A DNA stretch of 64,000 bases from Bettongia penicillata ogilbyi. Its lineage: Eukaryota > Chordata > Mammalia > Diprotodontia > Potoroidae. The DNA lies in NCBI GenBank assembly GCA_023548195.1, contig JAJHZJ010000121.1:6538058-6602057 (forward strand), given 5' to 3'. Both the position numbers and the translations under genes were made by a program. The notes beneath the pieces are model-generated. The model ran no database searches. It was not told where the DNA came from and was given only the letters and a program-made list of their open reading frames with translations. Positions 35,055 to 45,144 of the stretch are shown here, piece by piece (within the stretch, counting starts at the first letter, position 1; each line of letters starts with the position of its first letter).

Positions 35055-35830
35055 TAATCCTAATCCCTCCTCCATATGACATGGAAAACAGAAATCATGT
35101 TCCCTGAGACTTCATTCTCCAAGCTAAACATGTATATTTCCTTCAATGGATCCTCATATATTACATAGACTCAAGGTCCTCTGTTGTCCTGGTTGTCCTT
35201 CTCTAGACGGTCTTTAGCTTATCAGTGTGTTTCTTAAATTTTAGTACCCAGAACTAAACAGAATACTCCAGATTAGGTCTAATATGGGCAGAACAAGAGG
35301 CACTAGAACGTAGAAGCTATGCCTCTTTTAACACACCAAAGATTCCATTAGCTTTGTTATCTGGCAATCACATTGCCAACTCATACCGAGCCTGTAGTTT
35401 ACTAAAACATCCAATCTTTTTTCACAAAAACTGCTGTCCAACCATGCTCCCCCTTTGTTGTATTTGTGAAGCTGATTTTTAGGACCCAAGTGTAAGACTA
35501 TATTTTTTTCCTCTTGAATTTTCTTTTATCCTATTCATTCAATGCTCTCATACATGAAGACCGTTTTGGCTCCTGACACTCATCCAGTGGATGAGATATT
35601 TCTTTCAGTTTTGTATCATTTGCAAACTGGATAAGCATCAATCCAAATAACTGATAAAAAATATTGAAGAGTAGAAGACCCTAAGAGAGAACATTTGGGT
35701 ATTCCACTACAGACTTCTTGACAGATCAAAATTGAACCATTAAAAGTTTTTCTTTGAGTCTAGACATACCATTTCTGAACCATACAGTTTAATTAATTAA
35801 CCTTTTCATTTTTTATCTGACATAACTAAG
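35055..35830 (-). mobile_element. CR1/L3-type LINE reverse-transcriptase relic, minus strand
   Basis: Minus-strand broken frames read 'GLMLIQFANDTKL' (normally FADDTKL), then 'YSLTLGS', 'FWVLKFKKH', 'RRTTRTTEDLESM' and 'YEDPLKEIYMFSLE', the CR1/L3 order after the catalytic motif. The first catalytic aspartate has become asparagine, and stops are frequent. Confidence 0.8.
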
Positions 35831-36084
35831 CAATTTGCCTTAGGTAGTGTAAATCCTAAGTGGGAAAAACCTGGTCTTCAGATTTTGTGGTGTTTTTTCT
35901 ATTATTCCACACTCTCAATATTTACAAAGTTCCATTTTGCAAAATAGAGGAAAATAAGCTCCCACTTCCATTTCTGCACATCTAGTTACTAAAAGCATTT
36001 TTTGCTGGACATAATAACTAATACAAATATACCATCACTTCAGGTATATTCATTTGGAGTGTTCCCTCTGCAATAATGTAGAAT

Positions 36085-36250
36085 TATAAGGGCATAGATT
36101 TAGAAATGGGAAGAGACCTTAGAGGTCATTTAGTGCAACCTGTTTTACAGATGAGGAAGCTGACATTAAGTACCTCACTCAAGGTCAAACAGGTAATTAA
36201 AATTTGAACCCAGGTCTTCTAACTCTGAATCCAATTCTCTTTCCACCACT
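36085..36250 (-). repeat. MIR-class SINE, minus strand, full length
   Basis: 'agaccttagaggtcatttag', 'ttttacagatgaggaagctg', 'tttgaacccaggtcttctaa' and 'ctctttccaccactacacc' give the whole reversed element. Confidence 0.85.
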
Positions 36251-36330
36251 ACACCAGAGGTGGGAAATCTGTGGCCTCAAGACGACATGTGACCTTCTAG
36301 AGTGTCATCCAATTCATTCCTTCAGAAATA
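36251..36330 (+). mobile_element. hAT-type terminal fragment
   Basis: 'ccagaggtgggaaatctgtg' and 'gcctcaagacgacatgtgac' match the start of marsupial hAT nonautonomous elements as I recall them (cagaggtgggg ... gcctcgaggccacatgtg). The right end is lost. Confidence 0.5.
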
Positions 36331-36449
36331 GCAGTCAATATGTCATTTCATATAGACTTCCTTCATTTCTCATCAGGTTGCAGGGCAAATTCCTCCATGA
36401 TGTTCCAGAAAACCTTCACCTGGAAACATCATTTAAGTCCTGGAATTCA

Positions 36450-36722
36450 AACTTTAGAACTCTGCCCCTGAGGCTCCTCCTTTCTTTTAAGGAGGGAGCC
36501 CAGGACAGCAATTTCTTCAGCCTCCTCCATTATGCCCCATTTGATTTCTCCTCCCCTACCCCACCTGCTTTTCAGCTTCCTTTTATGTGTTGTCTTTTCC
36601 CCTTTAGAATGTAAGCTCCTTGAAGATGGGGACTTTCTTTTTACTCACATATGTATTCCCAGTGCTTAGCACAAAGTTATCCTATAGTAAATAATTAATG
36701 TTTGTGGACTGATTTCCTTGGT
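36450..36722 (+). mobile_element. L2-type LINE relic, 3' end
   Basis: 'ttttatgtgttgtcttttcc', 'agaatgtaagctccttgaag' and 'tattcccagtgcttagcaca' are the L2 3' order. The 136-codon frame at 36204-36614 is a run-through of hAT and L2 sequence, not a gene. Confidence 0.75.
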
Positions 36723-37067
36723 CAAACTTACTTTAAATAACACTGTGTAACACAGAAAAGAAAGTGGAGGTGCTAAGCTGAAATAAATGACACTTTAGGC
36801 ATGTCCCAGCTACCTCTCAAGATAGAAGGTACACCCATTTCTAACCCTAAATTTTTCTGGGTATATCCCGATCATAAATACTTTCAAGCTTCTTCTTTGT
36901 CCACTACTATCCCCAACTTAATACATAAAAAAGCTTAACACTTCTGAGAACTTCCAACTCTAGGGGCGATTTTGTATAAATAACTTTTTAAGAGGGGATC
37001 AGCAATCGAAATATGTTGACTCTCTTGTGTGTGAGAGGTGGAATGTCTAAATAAATCCCCCAGAAGA

Positions 37068-37262
37068 AGACAGCATGATATAGTAGAAAAACACCTGATT
37101 TAAAACTAGGGAACCAAGGTTCAGATTCCAGGTCCGCATGACCTTGGACAAGTTACTTGATCAAATTACCAAGTCGAAATTTCATTATTTGTAAAATGAG
37201 GGTGGTTGGACAAGATAATTTCTAGCATCCTTCTTAGCACAAAATTCCAAGATCTTTGAAAT
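37068..37262 (+). repeat. MIR-class SINE, nearly full length
   Basis: 'gatatagtagaaaaacacct', 'gaccttggacaagttacttg', 'cattatttgtaaaatgaggg' and a 3' end near 'attccaagatctttg'. Confidence 0.75.
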
Positions 37263-37384
37263 GAATTTTAGACCCCCCAAAAGAGGACCAAAGGTAGACT
37301 TGATTAAGGGTTGTAGTAGAATGCTATGTAGCCAATAGATAACCACTGGAAAAAGTAAAGAATCATGGAGAATCATGTATTTGT

Positions 37385-37728
37385 TGCTTCCACTTCTCCA
37401 TTCCTTATTCCCTTCTCAGTTCTTTGCAGTTGGGCTTTTGGTCTCATCCATCTACTAAAACTGTCCTCTCCAAAGTTAGTAATGACTTTTAATTGCCAGA
37501 TCTGATGCTTTTTAATCTGTAACCTTCTCAACCTGTCCACTTCCTTGGACACATCTAGCTATCCACCCCTCTCTGGGTTTTCATGACACTGCTCTCTCGG
37601 TGTCTACTCCTTTTTCCTGGATCATCAGAGAAATCATGCCCACTGTGGATGTTGGTCCCTCTTCTTTTCTCTTAGTGACCTCATCAGTTCCCATTGGTTT
37701 AATTACTATCTCAATGCAGTTGACTCTC

Positions 37729-37759
<31 letters not shown>

Positions 37760-37838
37760 CACACACACACATGTAGACACACATATATACATATATATGT
37801 GTATATATATGTGTATGTGTATATATACATATATATAA

Positions 37839-37886
<48 letters not shown>

Positions 37887-38852
37887 TTCCAAGTCGTTCA
37901 CCTGAGCTCCTGACTTACACAACCAACTAACTGTCCGTTGGACATTTTACTCTAGAAGTCAAAGAAACATCTCAAACTTAACATTTGACCAACTCATTGT
38001 CTTTATTCCCAAATTTTCTCCCACTTCCAAATTTCCCTATTTCTGCTCAAAAGTACCCCCACTGACCCAAGTTGGTAACCTTTACCAACATTAACCTTGA
38101 CTCCTTACTCTCCTTAACCCCCATATACCCAATCATTACCAAATCTTGGGATATTTACTTCCACCACATCTCCTGCTTCTGACACCTTCTATTCATACAA
38201 ACAATCACCTTGATTTAGGTCATTGCCATCTCTCAGTTCAATGACTGCAGTAATATTCCAATTTATATCTCTGTGTTAAGTGCCCTCTTATTCCAATCCA
38301 TCCTCCACACCACTACCAAAATTATTTTAAGGACAAATCTGATGTTACTTCCCTACTCAATAAACTCCAATGATTCCCTATTGTCTCTACAGTTAAGTAC
38401 ATAATTCTATTTAGCTTCCAAAGTCCTTCAAAACTTAGCTCCTATGTATCTTTCCTACCATGTTATTATTGCCTTCTTAAACTCCCATGATCGCCAAATT
38501 TGCCTTCTACTTCTCACTGATGATATTCCATTCCCCATCTCTGTGTCTTTGTTAGTCATTCTCCATCCTTGGGATGCACTCACTTCTAAATTCCACCTTA
38601 TAAGATCCCTTTTTCCCTCAAAATGTAGCTCAAGTACCAATGGTATTCCAAAAGTCTTGCTGCAATATTTTCTTTATTTACTTAAATATGCCCTGTATTT
38701 CCTTTGTACATATTTATGTTTATATTTGTTTCTACCCCAATAAACGTAAGCTCAAGAGCAGATATTTTTTTATTCTTTTTGTCTGCCTCTCCAGAACCTA
38801 GTATAATCTTTGGCACATAGGAGACAGTTAATAAATACTTGTTGATTGATAG
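37385..38852 (+). mobile_element. Long L2-type LINE relic with reverse-transcriptase remains
   Basis: About 1.5 kb of nearly continuous L2 order. Upstream 'aaagttagtaatgactttta' and 'ttttcatgacactgctctct' precede a remnant of NYHLYADD that now reads NYYLNAVD (NAVD at 37713-37724). The (TA)n tract follows directly. Downstream come 'ccaatgattccctattgtct', 'gctcctatgtatctttccta' and the 3' end 'gttaataaatacttgttgat'. The 99-codon frame at 38444 is a fragment. Confidence 0.85.
37729..37886. repeat. Compound TA/CA/TG microsatellite inside L2
   Basis: About 158 bp of (AT)n, (AC)n, (TATG)n and (TA)n directly after the L2 catalytic-motif remnant. The 113-codon minus frame at 37581-37922 is produced by the repeat. 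Confidence 0.95.
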
Positions 38853-40943
38853 AGGCAATAAAAAAAATCAGACGATACTCCATCTGCCATTTGTACCATT
38901 GTTTGACAATGCCACTTCCTACTCAAAGAAAGGATGCTATTGGAAAATCCCTTAAAGCTACATCTTGTAATGTTATGGCATGTATTTTCAAGGAAGGTGC
39001 GATTTAGGCATTGAAAAGGAGGCATATTGTGATATCGTTCATAATCTGAATCAACAATAAAATGTTAGTACGGTTTTAATGCCAGCTACTGAGAGCTTGA
39101 GAAAAAAACTGATTCAGATTTCTCCTAAGAGTGTCTTTTTTCTGCTTCGGCATCGAACACCTGGTACACAAGAGGAAGATAGCTGAAGGAAAGAAGGTTG
39201 AGGCTTCGAGATAAATGGCTGTGTTTAAACACCTACAATTAGAGGATGTTATTTTGGCTTTAGGACTTCGCTTTCTTTCTCATTTTTTTTAAATAGCACA
39301 GTGGCATACCATGTGCTGCTATTCACAGGAAGTAAGAAGAACAGAGACTGCAATCTCTCTCAAACTGTACTTTATCTAGGAGGCAACATTATAGAATAGG
39401 TTATCACACAGCTCAATGATCCATTGTAATTGTGGAGACAATAAAATGTTATGGGGGGAGGCGGAGGGAGGAAGACATTTTAATTATTACTAGATTGATT
39501 TTTCTCTAAACAACAGGTGCACATACTTAGAAATGTAAATTCAATAAATTTCATATTTCCTTCTCTTTTCTTACCAGACCTGAATAGTTTATCTAAAAAT
39601 TTGCCTTACACCACTTGATACCATGAAACGAATAAAGTATTGCGTACAAAGGCATCTGTTTTTGACTTGGAACCATATGTAATCGTAAAAAATGTCTCTT
39701 TGACTTAAAGTATTTTAGAATTAAGCATTAATACTAATAGATTGCATGTATTTACTTATAAATTTATTTATAAATATTTATAATAGGTACTTATGGTTTA
39801 AAGCATTTTAATATTAAGCATTAATTATAAGATTTGAAATAAAGTGAACTTTTCCTGATATAGACATTGTAAGAGGTACTCACATTATGAATCAGTAAAG
39901 ATAATATATGTAATTTTAAAATTTAAATCAAGTTCTCACTTCCAAGGATAGTGACCTTAGCTACTCAGGCCCAGCAAAGGTAGCAGAAACTTTCATTGTG
40001 TGGGGGAAAAGGAGAAGGGGAAGGGAAAAAGAATTTTTTTTGTTGACTGAGAATGTCAGGATCAAAGGTAATGATTAAATCTAAAAAAAGAAAGGGTGCT
40101 AGCAAAGAAAAAAAGGGGCAAAGTAAGAAGATTCTGAGGAGAAGTTTTATTTACTAATCAACTGACAAAGACAATGAGGACATAGTAAAGGGATAAAATT
40201 TACTTATAGACAGCCAGGAGACATACTGAGTAGAAACCAACATCTAAGGTACAGAAAAGGAAGCTCTCTCTCCAATCACCAAAGATACCATTATAAGGTA
40301 GTGCTGGGTTGTGTAATCAGTAAAACATTTTTTTTTAAACTATCAACAATCAGCCTCCCTGACCTCAGTTTGCAAATCTGTCACCAAGAAATAAAAATAA
40401 TGTCCCAAGGTTCATTTCAGTTGTTCCAAAATAAAGCTAGTTAAGCTGATTTCAAAACTGAGTGATTATAAACAAAGATAGTACTTTTTTTTTTTTCAGC
40501 ATCTGACTTCCTTTCTTTGGCTCCCCTATCCCAACACAAATATATTTTCTAACATAAAGCTATGCTGAATTCTTTGCCTTTCTCCTCCATAAGATCATAG
40601 ATGCTTGTTAAGATTCAACATACAATCCACTGAGTGGCTCTCCTTAGAGAACAAGCCCTGAATCCCTACAATTTCTAATCTTAAAAAATCCAGTCTTCAA
40701 GATGATGATACTGTGGCAACCCAGTCCCTCAAACCCTGAATGACCACACTGTTGGCAGGACATTGACCCAATTCTCTAGGTCTTACTGTTGATTTTTTAG
40801 AAGATTTACATCAGCATTTTAAACAACCTGATTAAATATAATACAGAGAAATTTAAGAGTATAACAATGGCCCATACTATCTATTTTATTCAGTCACAAG
40901 AGGGAGGTTATGGAAATATTCAGTGGGCACATCATACCTTGAA
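38853..40943. other. No gene recognised; low-repeat block
   Basis: About 2.1 kb with no SINE or LINE that I can assign. The part at 39030-39480 has mixed composition and looks unique. A candidate for conserved noncoding DNA, unproven. Confidence 0.4.
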
Positions 40944-41030
40944 AAAGGAAATACCAAAGCATTCCAGTATATTTGCCAAGAAAACTCCAAATGGGGTCAG
41001 TAAGAGTTAGACACAATGGAACAATACATC
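40944..41030 (+). repeat. Composite marsupial SINE, 3' tail only
   Basis: 'gcattccagtatatttgcca', 'agaaaactccaaatggggtc' and 'agttagacacaatggaacaa' are the tail module without the tRNA head. Confidence 0.75.
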
Positions 41031-41479
41031 ATGCCTAGTCCCACAGGCCTGCCCCAAAAGGTTCTCATAAAGCTTAACATAGAGTTCTGATATCAAATTA
41101 GGGATCTAGGTGAAGTTGTATGTGAGAGAAAGTGAGGGGGAGGAGTGGGTGGAGAATGGGAATCAACCTTTGTCTCCTATTTCCTATGTATGTAACCATC
41201 TACAATGGTAGAACAACAAATGCCTGAATGAATATAGGGGATATTTTGTTCCCTGGGTCCCTTGCCCCCAAATCCCAACACTAGAACACTGACTGGATCT
41301 CAGGTTTGCTTTTTTTTTCTTTTCATTCATTCCAACCAATATTTGTAATCAGCACTTTAAGTGATAACAAAAAGAAACATGCAGTCAGACAAGGTCCTTG
41401 ATACAAGAGAGGAAGAAGAGATCATTCGCTGATGGGTTCCCTTAAGCTACTTGTGAGCTTTACAGAACTTCAAGGCACC

Positions 41480-41546
41480 TAAACCAAGGGAGCAAATCAA
41501 CAAGCATAGAGCAGACTACTACAACGAGCCAGGCAGTGGGTTAAGT
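41480..41546 (-). mobile_element. L2-type LINE 3' end, minus strand, left part
   Basis: 'aaatcaacaagcatagagca' and 'gccaggcagtgggttaagt' are the reversed 3' end. Broken at 41546 by a SINE and resumed at 41830. Confidence 0.7.
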
Positions 41547-41829
41547 TGTGTTTGTCCTTTGTTCTGGAAGAGGACCATGACCTCAAGATGATGACATGAC
41601 TCCTAGTTGACTTTGATTTGAGAGAGGGAGAGCTGTGCAAGGTCACCAACCTCACTTCCTTCTCCTGAGCCATCTGGGTCCAGTGGCCAGATATTCATGA
41701 AGATAGTTGGAGATGCCCCAGGATGCAATGGGAGACCCTGGCCCTTTTAGGCTAAGTAAGGTCATATCACATTCTCACTTTGAGTTAGATACACCCATTC
41801 AATAAATAGGCTTCTTTAAGTTACTGAGA
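41547..41829 (-). repeat. SINE with LINE-derived 3' tail, about 283 bp, minus strand
   Basis: Flanked by gggttaagt on both sides (41538-41546 and 41830-41838), a 9-bp target duplication. Its minus-strand 3' tail 'ggtcctcttccagaacaaag' differs from the LINE tail at 29851-29870 at one base. The body ('ccatctgggtccagtggcca', 'gagctgtgcaaggtcaccaa') matches a marsupial SINE from memory; family name not asserted. Confidence 0.8.
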
Positions 41830-42065
41830 GGGTTAAGTACTGAAAATACAAAGAAAGGCAAAATAGCCCCTAGCCTCAAGGAGTTCACAATCTAAAGGGT
41901 GGAGATGAGCGCACACAACTATGAGTATACAAGATATGGACAGATGATAGATAGGTAGGTATATAGAGAGAGATACATAGATAAACATATATTATATATG
42001 TGACAAATTGAAGATGATCACTGAGGGCAGGCATCAGCATTAAGGAGGACCCAAAAGGCTTCCTA
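41830..42065 (-). mobile_element. L2-type LINE relic, minus strand, right part
   Basis: Resumes with 'ggttaagtactgaaaataca' and 'cctagcctcaaggagttcac', then inner sequence to 'ggcatcagcattaaggagga' and 'aaaggcttcctag', ending next to the CpG island. A GATA/TATA-rich patch lies at 41941-42000. Confidence 0.7.
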
Positions 42066-42096
42066 GTTCCCGAACACTGTGGGGAGGGGGTCCAAG

Positions 42097-42107
42097 CCTT
42101 ACCTCCC
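42097..42107 (-). promoter_or_regulatory. Candidate 5' splice site (minus strand)
   Basis: The minus strand reads GGGAG|GTAAGG, close to the consensus. If used, the first exon ends at 42103. The 282-codon frame reaches its stop only within the first bases of this intron, so it would stay open across the junction. Confidence 0.45.
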
Positions 42108-42532
42108 ACTCCAGACAAACTGGAGTCCTAGCGTCCTGGGACCTTCTGCTGTTTCTCTGACTCTTCCCTCTGCCTGATAGATCCTTTCCCTCCTTCCTCG
42201 CCATGCCTCTAGAGTTCCTCCCCTCCTTTTAAAGCCCAGCTGCGCAGGGAGGGAGATCAGATGGGTCCTGCTCGGTCCTCGGGGGCGGGGGCGAGCACCC
42301 TGGAGCCACACTTGGAGTACCGTGGGAGCTGTCCCAGCATAGGGCGGGCCGCCTGGAGGGAGGGGCGGTCCCGGGCTCGCAGCCGCCTCCGCCTGCCCTC
42401 CCACCTGGTCCCCCGACCCCCCACGACTGCCCTCAGCCCGAGCTGCCAGCACTCCCGTCCCCGGCCGGGATTCCGAGGCCAAGAGCCCGGACCCTACGCG
42501 CGGAGCCTCCTCGGGCGCTCCCCGCAGGCCTC

Positions 42533-42546
42533 GTCTCCATAGCAAC
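42533..42546 (+). promoter_or_regulatory. X-box-like motif 1 (RFX site)
   Basis: GTCTCCATAGCAAC resembles the RFX consensus GTNRCC-N-RGYAAC with the 3' half-site intact and one mismatch in the 5' half. Such sites in CpG-island promoters often mark ciliary genes. Confidence 0.55.
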
Positions 42547-42620
42547 ACAAGAGCCCCTGCCCGCGGGGTCCCGGGTGGGAAGAGCGGCTTCGGGTCTGCT
42601 CCTCCAGACGGCCAAGGGTC

Positions 42621-42634
42621 ATCTCCGTAGCAAC
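42621..42634 (+). promoter_or_regulatory. X-box-like motif 2 (RFX site)
   Basis: ATCTCCGTAGCAAC has the same intact 3' half GTAGCAAC and a similar 5' half, same orientation, 88 bp from the first. Confidence 0.5.
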
Positions 42635-42899
42635 GAAGCCTTGGAGTGCTACGGCGGCTCCCGCGGGCCGCTTCCCCGCATTGCGTAGCGGAGCCCCCTC
42701 CTCGGCGGAGGTCCCGAGCGTTCCGCCCCCTCCGCCTCTCCGGGGCGGCGGGAGGGGCGCGGGGGTCGGCGGCCGGTGCCTTCCCTAGCTGCTCCGTCCT
42801 CCCGGACCTCGGAGCGAAGTCAGCGGAGGCTCCGCCCTCCCGGGGCTTGGGAGGGTCTCGCCCAACCTCGCCCGCTTCTCGTGCGGGGACCCCGAGGTC

Positions 42900-42986
42900 C
42901 CAAGAGGGCAGTGACTCGGCCAAGGTCACACAGGCGGTTTGCGGCACGGAGCAGCCTGGGTCCTCTTCTAACCCAAATCCTTCCCC
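42900..42986 (-). repeat. MIR-class SINE fragment inside the CpG island
   Basis: 'ggccaaggtcacacaggcgg' and 'agcagcctgggtcctcttct' are the reversed MIR core and box B, but with a GC-rich spelling. The MIR became part of the island or donated to it. Confidence 0.6.
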
Positions 42987-43121
42987 GGGCGGCCAGGGAC
43001 CAAGGACGCGCTGGAACTGGAGATGTCAGCCCGGAGCCCCCATGGCCGAGCGATGTCCACCTGCCCCAGCCCGCCTTCCTCCTACCGTTCTACCGCCTTC
43101 TTGTGGACCAGGATCAAAATA

Positions 43122-43263
43122 AATGATAACTTCATGCTCTAAAATTTTACAAAGCGCTTTGAAATAAAGCAGTTTTTGTCCCAGCCACAACTCTGGGAGG
43201 GAGAGGTTGCCGTTGCCCTCATTTTGCACGAGAAAACTTAAGGCAAAGACCAGGTAGACCCAG
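43122..43263 (-). repeat. MIR-class SINE, minus strand
   Basis: 'attttacaaagcgctttgaa', 'ccacaactctgggaggga' and 'cattttgcacgagaaaactt' are the reversed 3' half, at the right shoulder of the island. Confidence 0.7.
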
Positions 43264-43329
43264 CTCCTGAGCATCCCTGCCACCCTCCATCCCCCGGCAG
43301 CCCTCCGTCAACAAGTCTCCCCCCACACC

Positions 43330-43741
43330 CCTAATCCACCCTTTTCCACCTTAATTCAGGCCCTCCTCTCTTCCTATAATATTGTCTTCTGTGGTATAAT
43401 CTTGTATAATGTCATAGCCTCCGCCAATTGCCTATGATATCTCATTAATATTTCCCAGCGATGCCCAAGAAATTCCTTAATAAACTAACCCATTCCTAGC
43501 CTTCTCCCGTCTTCTCTTCCTCTCCTCTTCTTTTCCCTCCTCTCCTCCTCCTCTCTTCCACTTTTTTCCTCTTCTCTCTCCTCTCTTTCCTCTTCCTCTC
43601 CTCCTCCTCTACCCACCTTCCATTTACTTATGAACGAAGTATAAACTGCTACTCTGTAAAATCCGATCCCAACGTGCTTTTTCCAACTTTAACCTCATGC
43701 TAGTCCTCTTCATGTACACCACCTTTTATCCAGCCCAAGAA
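43330..43741 (+). mobile_element. Diverged L2-like sequence with a polypyrimidine tract
   Basis: 'tataaactgctactctgtaa' and 'ccaactttaacctcatgcta' resemble plus-strand L2. The tract at 43498-43622 is almost pure C and T. Confidence 0.5.
43498..43622 (+). repeat. Polypyrimidine tract
   Basis: About 125 bases of CT-rich sequence with few purines (TCTCCT, CTCTTC units). A potential triplex-forming tract, about 400 bp from the edge of the CpG island. Confidence 0.85.
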
Positions 43742-43965
43742 GAATCCGTCAAATGCCTATTTTGGGCACAGTGCACATAACTAACAACATGAAAATACAC
43801 AAAAAGAAAAACTCCAGTTGCCTCAAGGAGCTTGCATTCTATTGAGGAATAAAAGGAGACATATGCAAATTCATCACTTCAAGAGGAAGATAACACTAGC
43901 AAGTCTTTACATAAAATGTGGGACATGATCTTAGCCTGGAAGGAAGCTATAAATTTCAAGCAGCA
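43742..43965 (-). mobile_element. L2-type LINE 3' end, minus strand, inserted in L2
   Basis: 'caaatgcctattttgggcac', 'gttgcctcaaggagcttgca' and 'cattctattgaggaataaaa' are the reversed 3' end; plus-strand L2 flanks both sides. Confidence 0.65.
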
Positions 43966-44335
43966 AAGATGACAAAGGAGTGCTCCTGTCATACTTGTGT
44001 ATCTTTGCTTACCTTCCCCACCTCTTGGAATAAACTAGTTGCTTCCCCATCACCAACTTGTGAAGGCCCTTCCCCTGTCCAAGGTCCAGCTCAAGTGCCA
44101 TTTCTTCTTCACTGACTAATGATTCCCCTCCAACTTAAAGTGATCTTCTCAAATATCTCATAATATTTTTCTTGCCCCTTTATTTTTTTTCACACTCTCA
44201 CTTGTACATATGGGGGATAGGAATTCCCTCCATATCTTTCCTTTTCTGTTAGATTATAAACTCCTTGAAAGCAGGTCCCTTTTATTGTCAATAAACTATT
44301 AGAACAGCACGGATCTTTTAAGAAATGTTTCTTAA
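43966..44335 (+). mobile_element. L2-type LINE relic, 3' end
   Basis: 'ccagctcaagtgccatttct', 'tagattataaactccttgaa' and 'agcaggtcccttttattgtc' lead to the 3' end. Confidence 0.7.
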
Positions 44336-44829
44336 GTGAATTGAAGCTCTTACAAGAAAATTGGTACTGGACTTAAGATTCTCTGATTAGATTAGAGCAG
44401 CCAGCTACCCCTTCTTTTAAATAAAAAGATAAATAAAGCAAAAAAGAAAAGAAAAAAAAAACAAGACATAGCCCTGTTAGCTGAAGTGCAGAAAAACCTA
44501 AGTTTTAAAGTACTGCCTACAAAACAAAGACAAAAAAAGTTAATTTCAAGTCACAGTGGGTCCTCAAGGAGAACAACAGGTAATAGAGGTTAGTGAAAGT
44601 GAGTCTATAAAGAAGAGAGAAAATAGTCACTCTAACATCTCAGAAATACTTAAGAAAAGTAAATTAAGGAATAGAGCAGGTGGCTCAATTTTCTCCAGTA
44701 CCTACAAGTACACTAAATGATGACCTAGTGATTTTATAAAGTTCATAAATTTCTCTTAGTGCTATAATAAAATGAAATGAGAGAAAAAAGGATAATCTAA
44801 TATATAGTGTGGATCTATATTTTTAAGGT
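44336..44829. other. No gene seen
   Basis: AT-rich sequence with an A-rich patch near 44440; no named repeat. Confidence 0.4.
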
Positions 44830-45078
44830 ACCCTGGAAGAGTGAGGAAGTATATCTCGGAGTTGATAGAAAGCTGACTCAAGACCAAGGAAAACCTGAGT
44901 TTCAAGTCCCACATATATTTTCTATGTGACCTCAAGCAAGTTATTTAATCTCTCAGTGTTCTGTATAATTGTTTGACTATAAGTTGCAGAAAAGATACTG
45001 TACCTGTATTGGTAGAGGGAACTTTCTCATAAGGAAACTCCTTGTATCACTGAAGTCATGTCACAGGTGTAGTCCCTA
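44830..45078 (+). repeat. tRNA-derived SINE, second type, plus strand
   Basis: 'cctgagtttcaagtcccaca', 'gtgacctcaagcaagttatt', 'actataagttgcagaaaaga' and 'ggaactttctcataaggaaa' are the sense order of the family seen reversed at 2222, 4250 and 7749. Confidence 0.65.
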
Positions 45079-45105
45079 TACCTATCCCTGCTAGGGCATA
45101 GAAAG

Positions 45106-45125
45106 AATATATATATATATATATT
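45106..45125. repeat. (AT)n microsatellite
   Basis: Short run of AT units. Confidence 0.85.
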
Positions 45126-45144
45126 CATATGCAAATAATTGCCA

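Larger units (their letters stand above)
42103..43115. promoter_or_regulatory. CpG island, probable promoter region
   Basis: CpG density and GC content rise sharply at about 42236 and fall at about 43115, against AT-rich flanks. GC boxes ('gggggcgggggcg', 'aggggcggtc', 'ggggcggcgggaggggcg') are frequent, as in housekeeping-type promoters without a TATA box. The 282-codon minus frame at 42099-42947 and the plus frames (93, 158 and 116 codons) exist because stop codons are rare in such DNA; none has a recognised domain. Which strand is transcribed is not certain. A splice donor on the minus strand at 42103/42102 favours minus. Confidence 0.8.

Noticed and set aside
42099..42947. 282-codon minus-strand open frame as a protein-coding gene
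   Set aside because: It lies wholly in CpG-island DNA where stops are rare, is rich in G, R, A and P, overlaps open frames on the other strand and shows no domain. Kept only as a possible exon in the findings.
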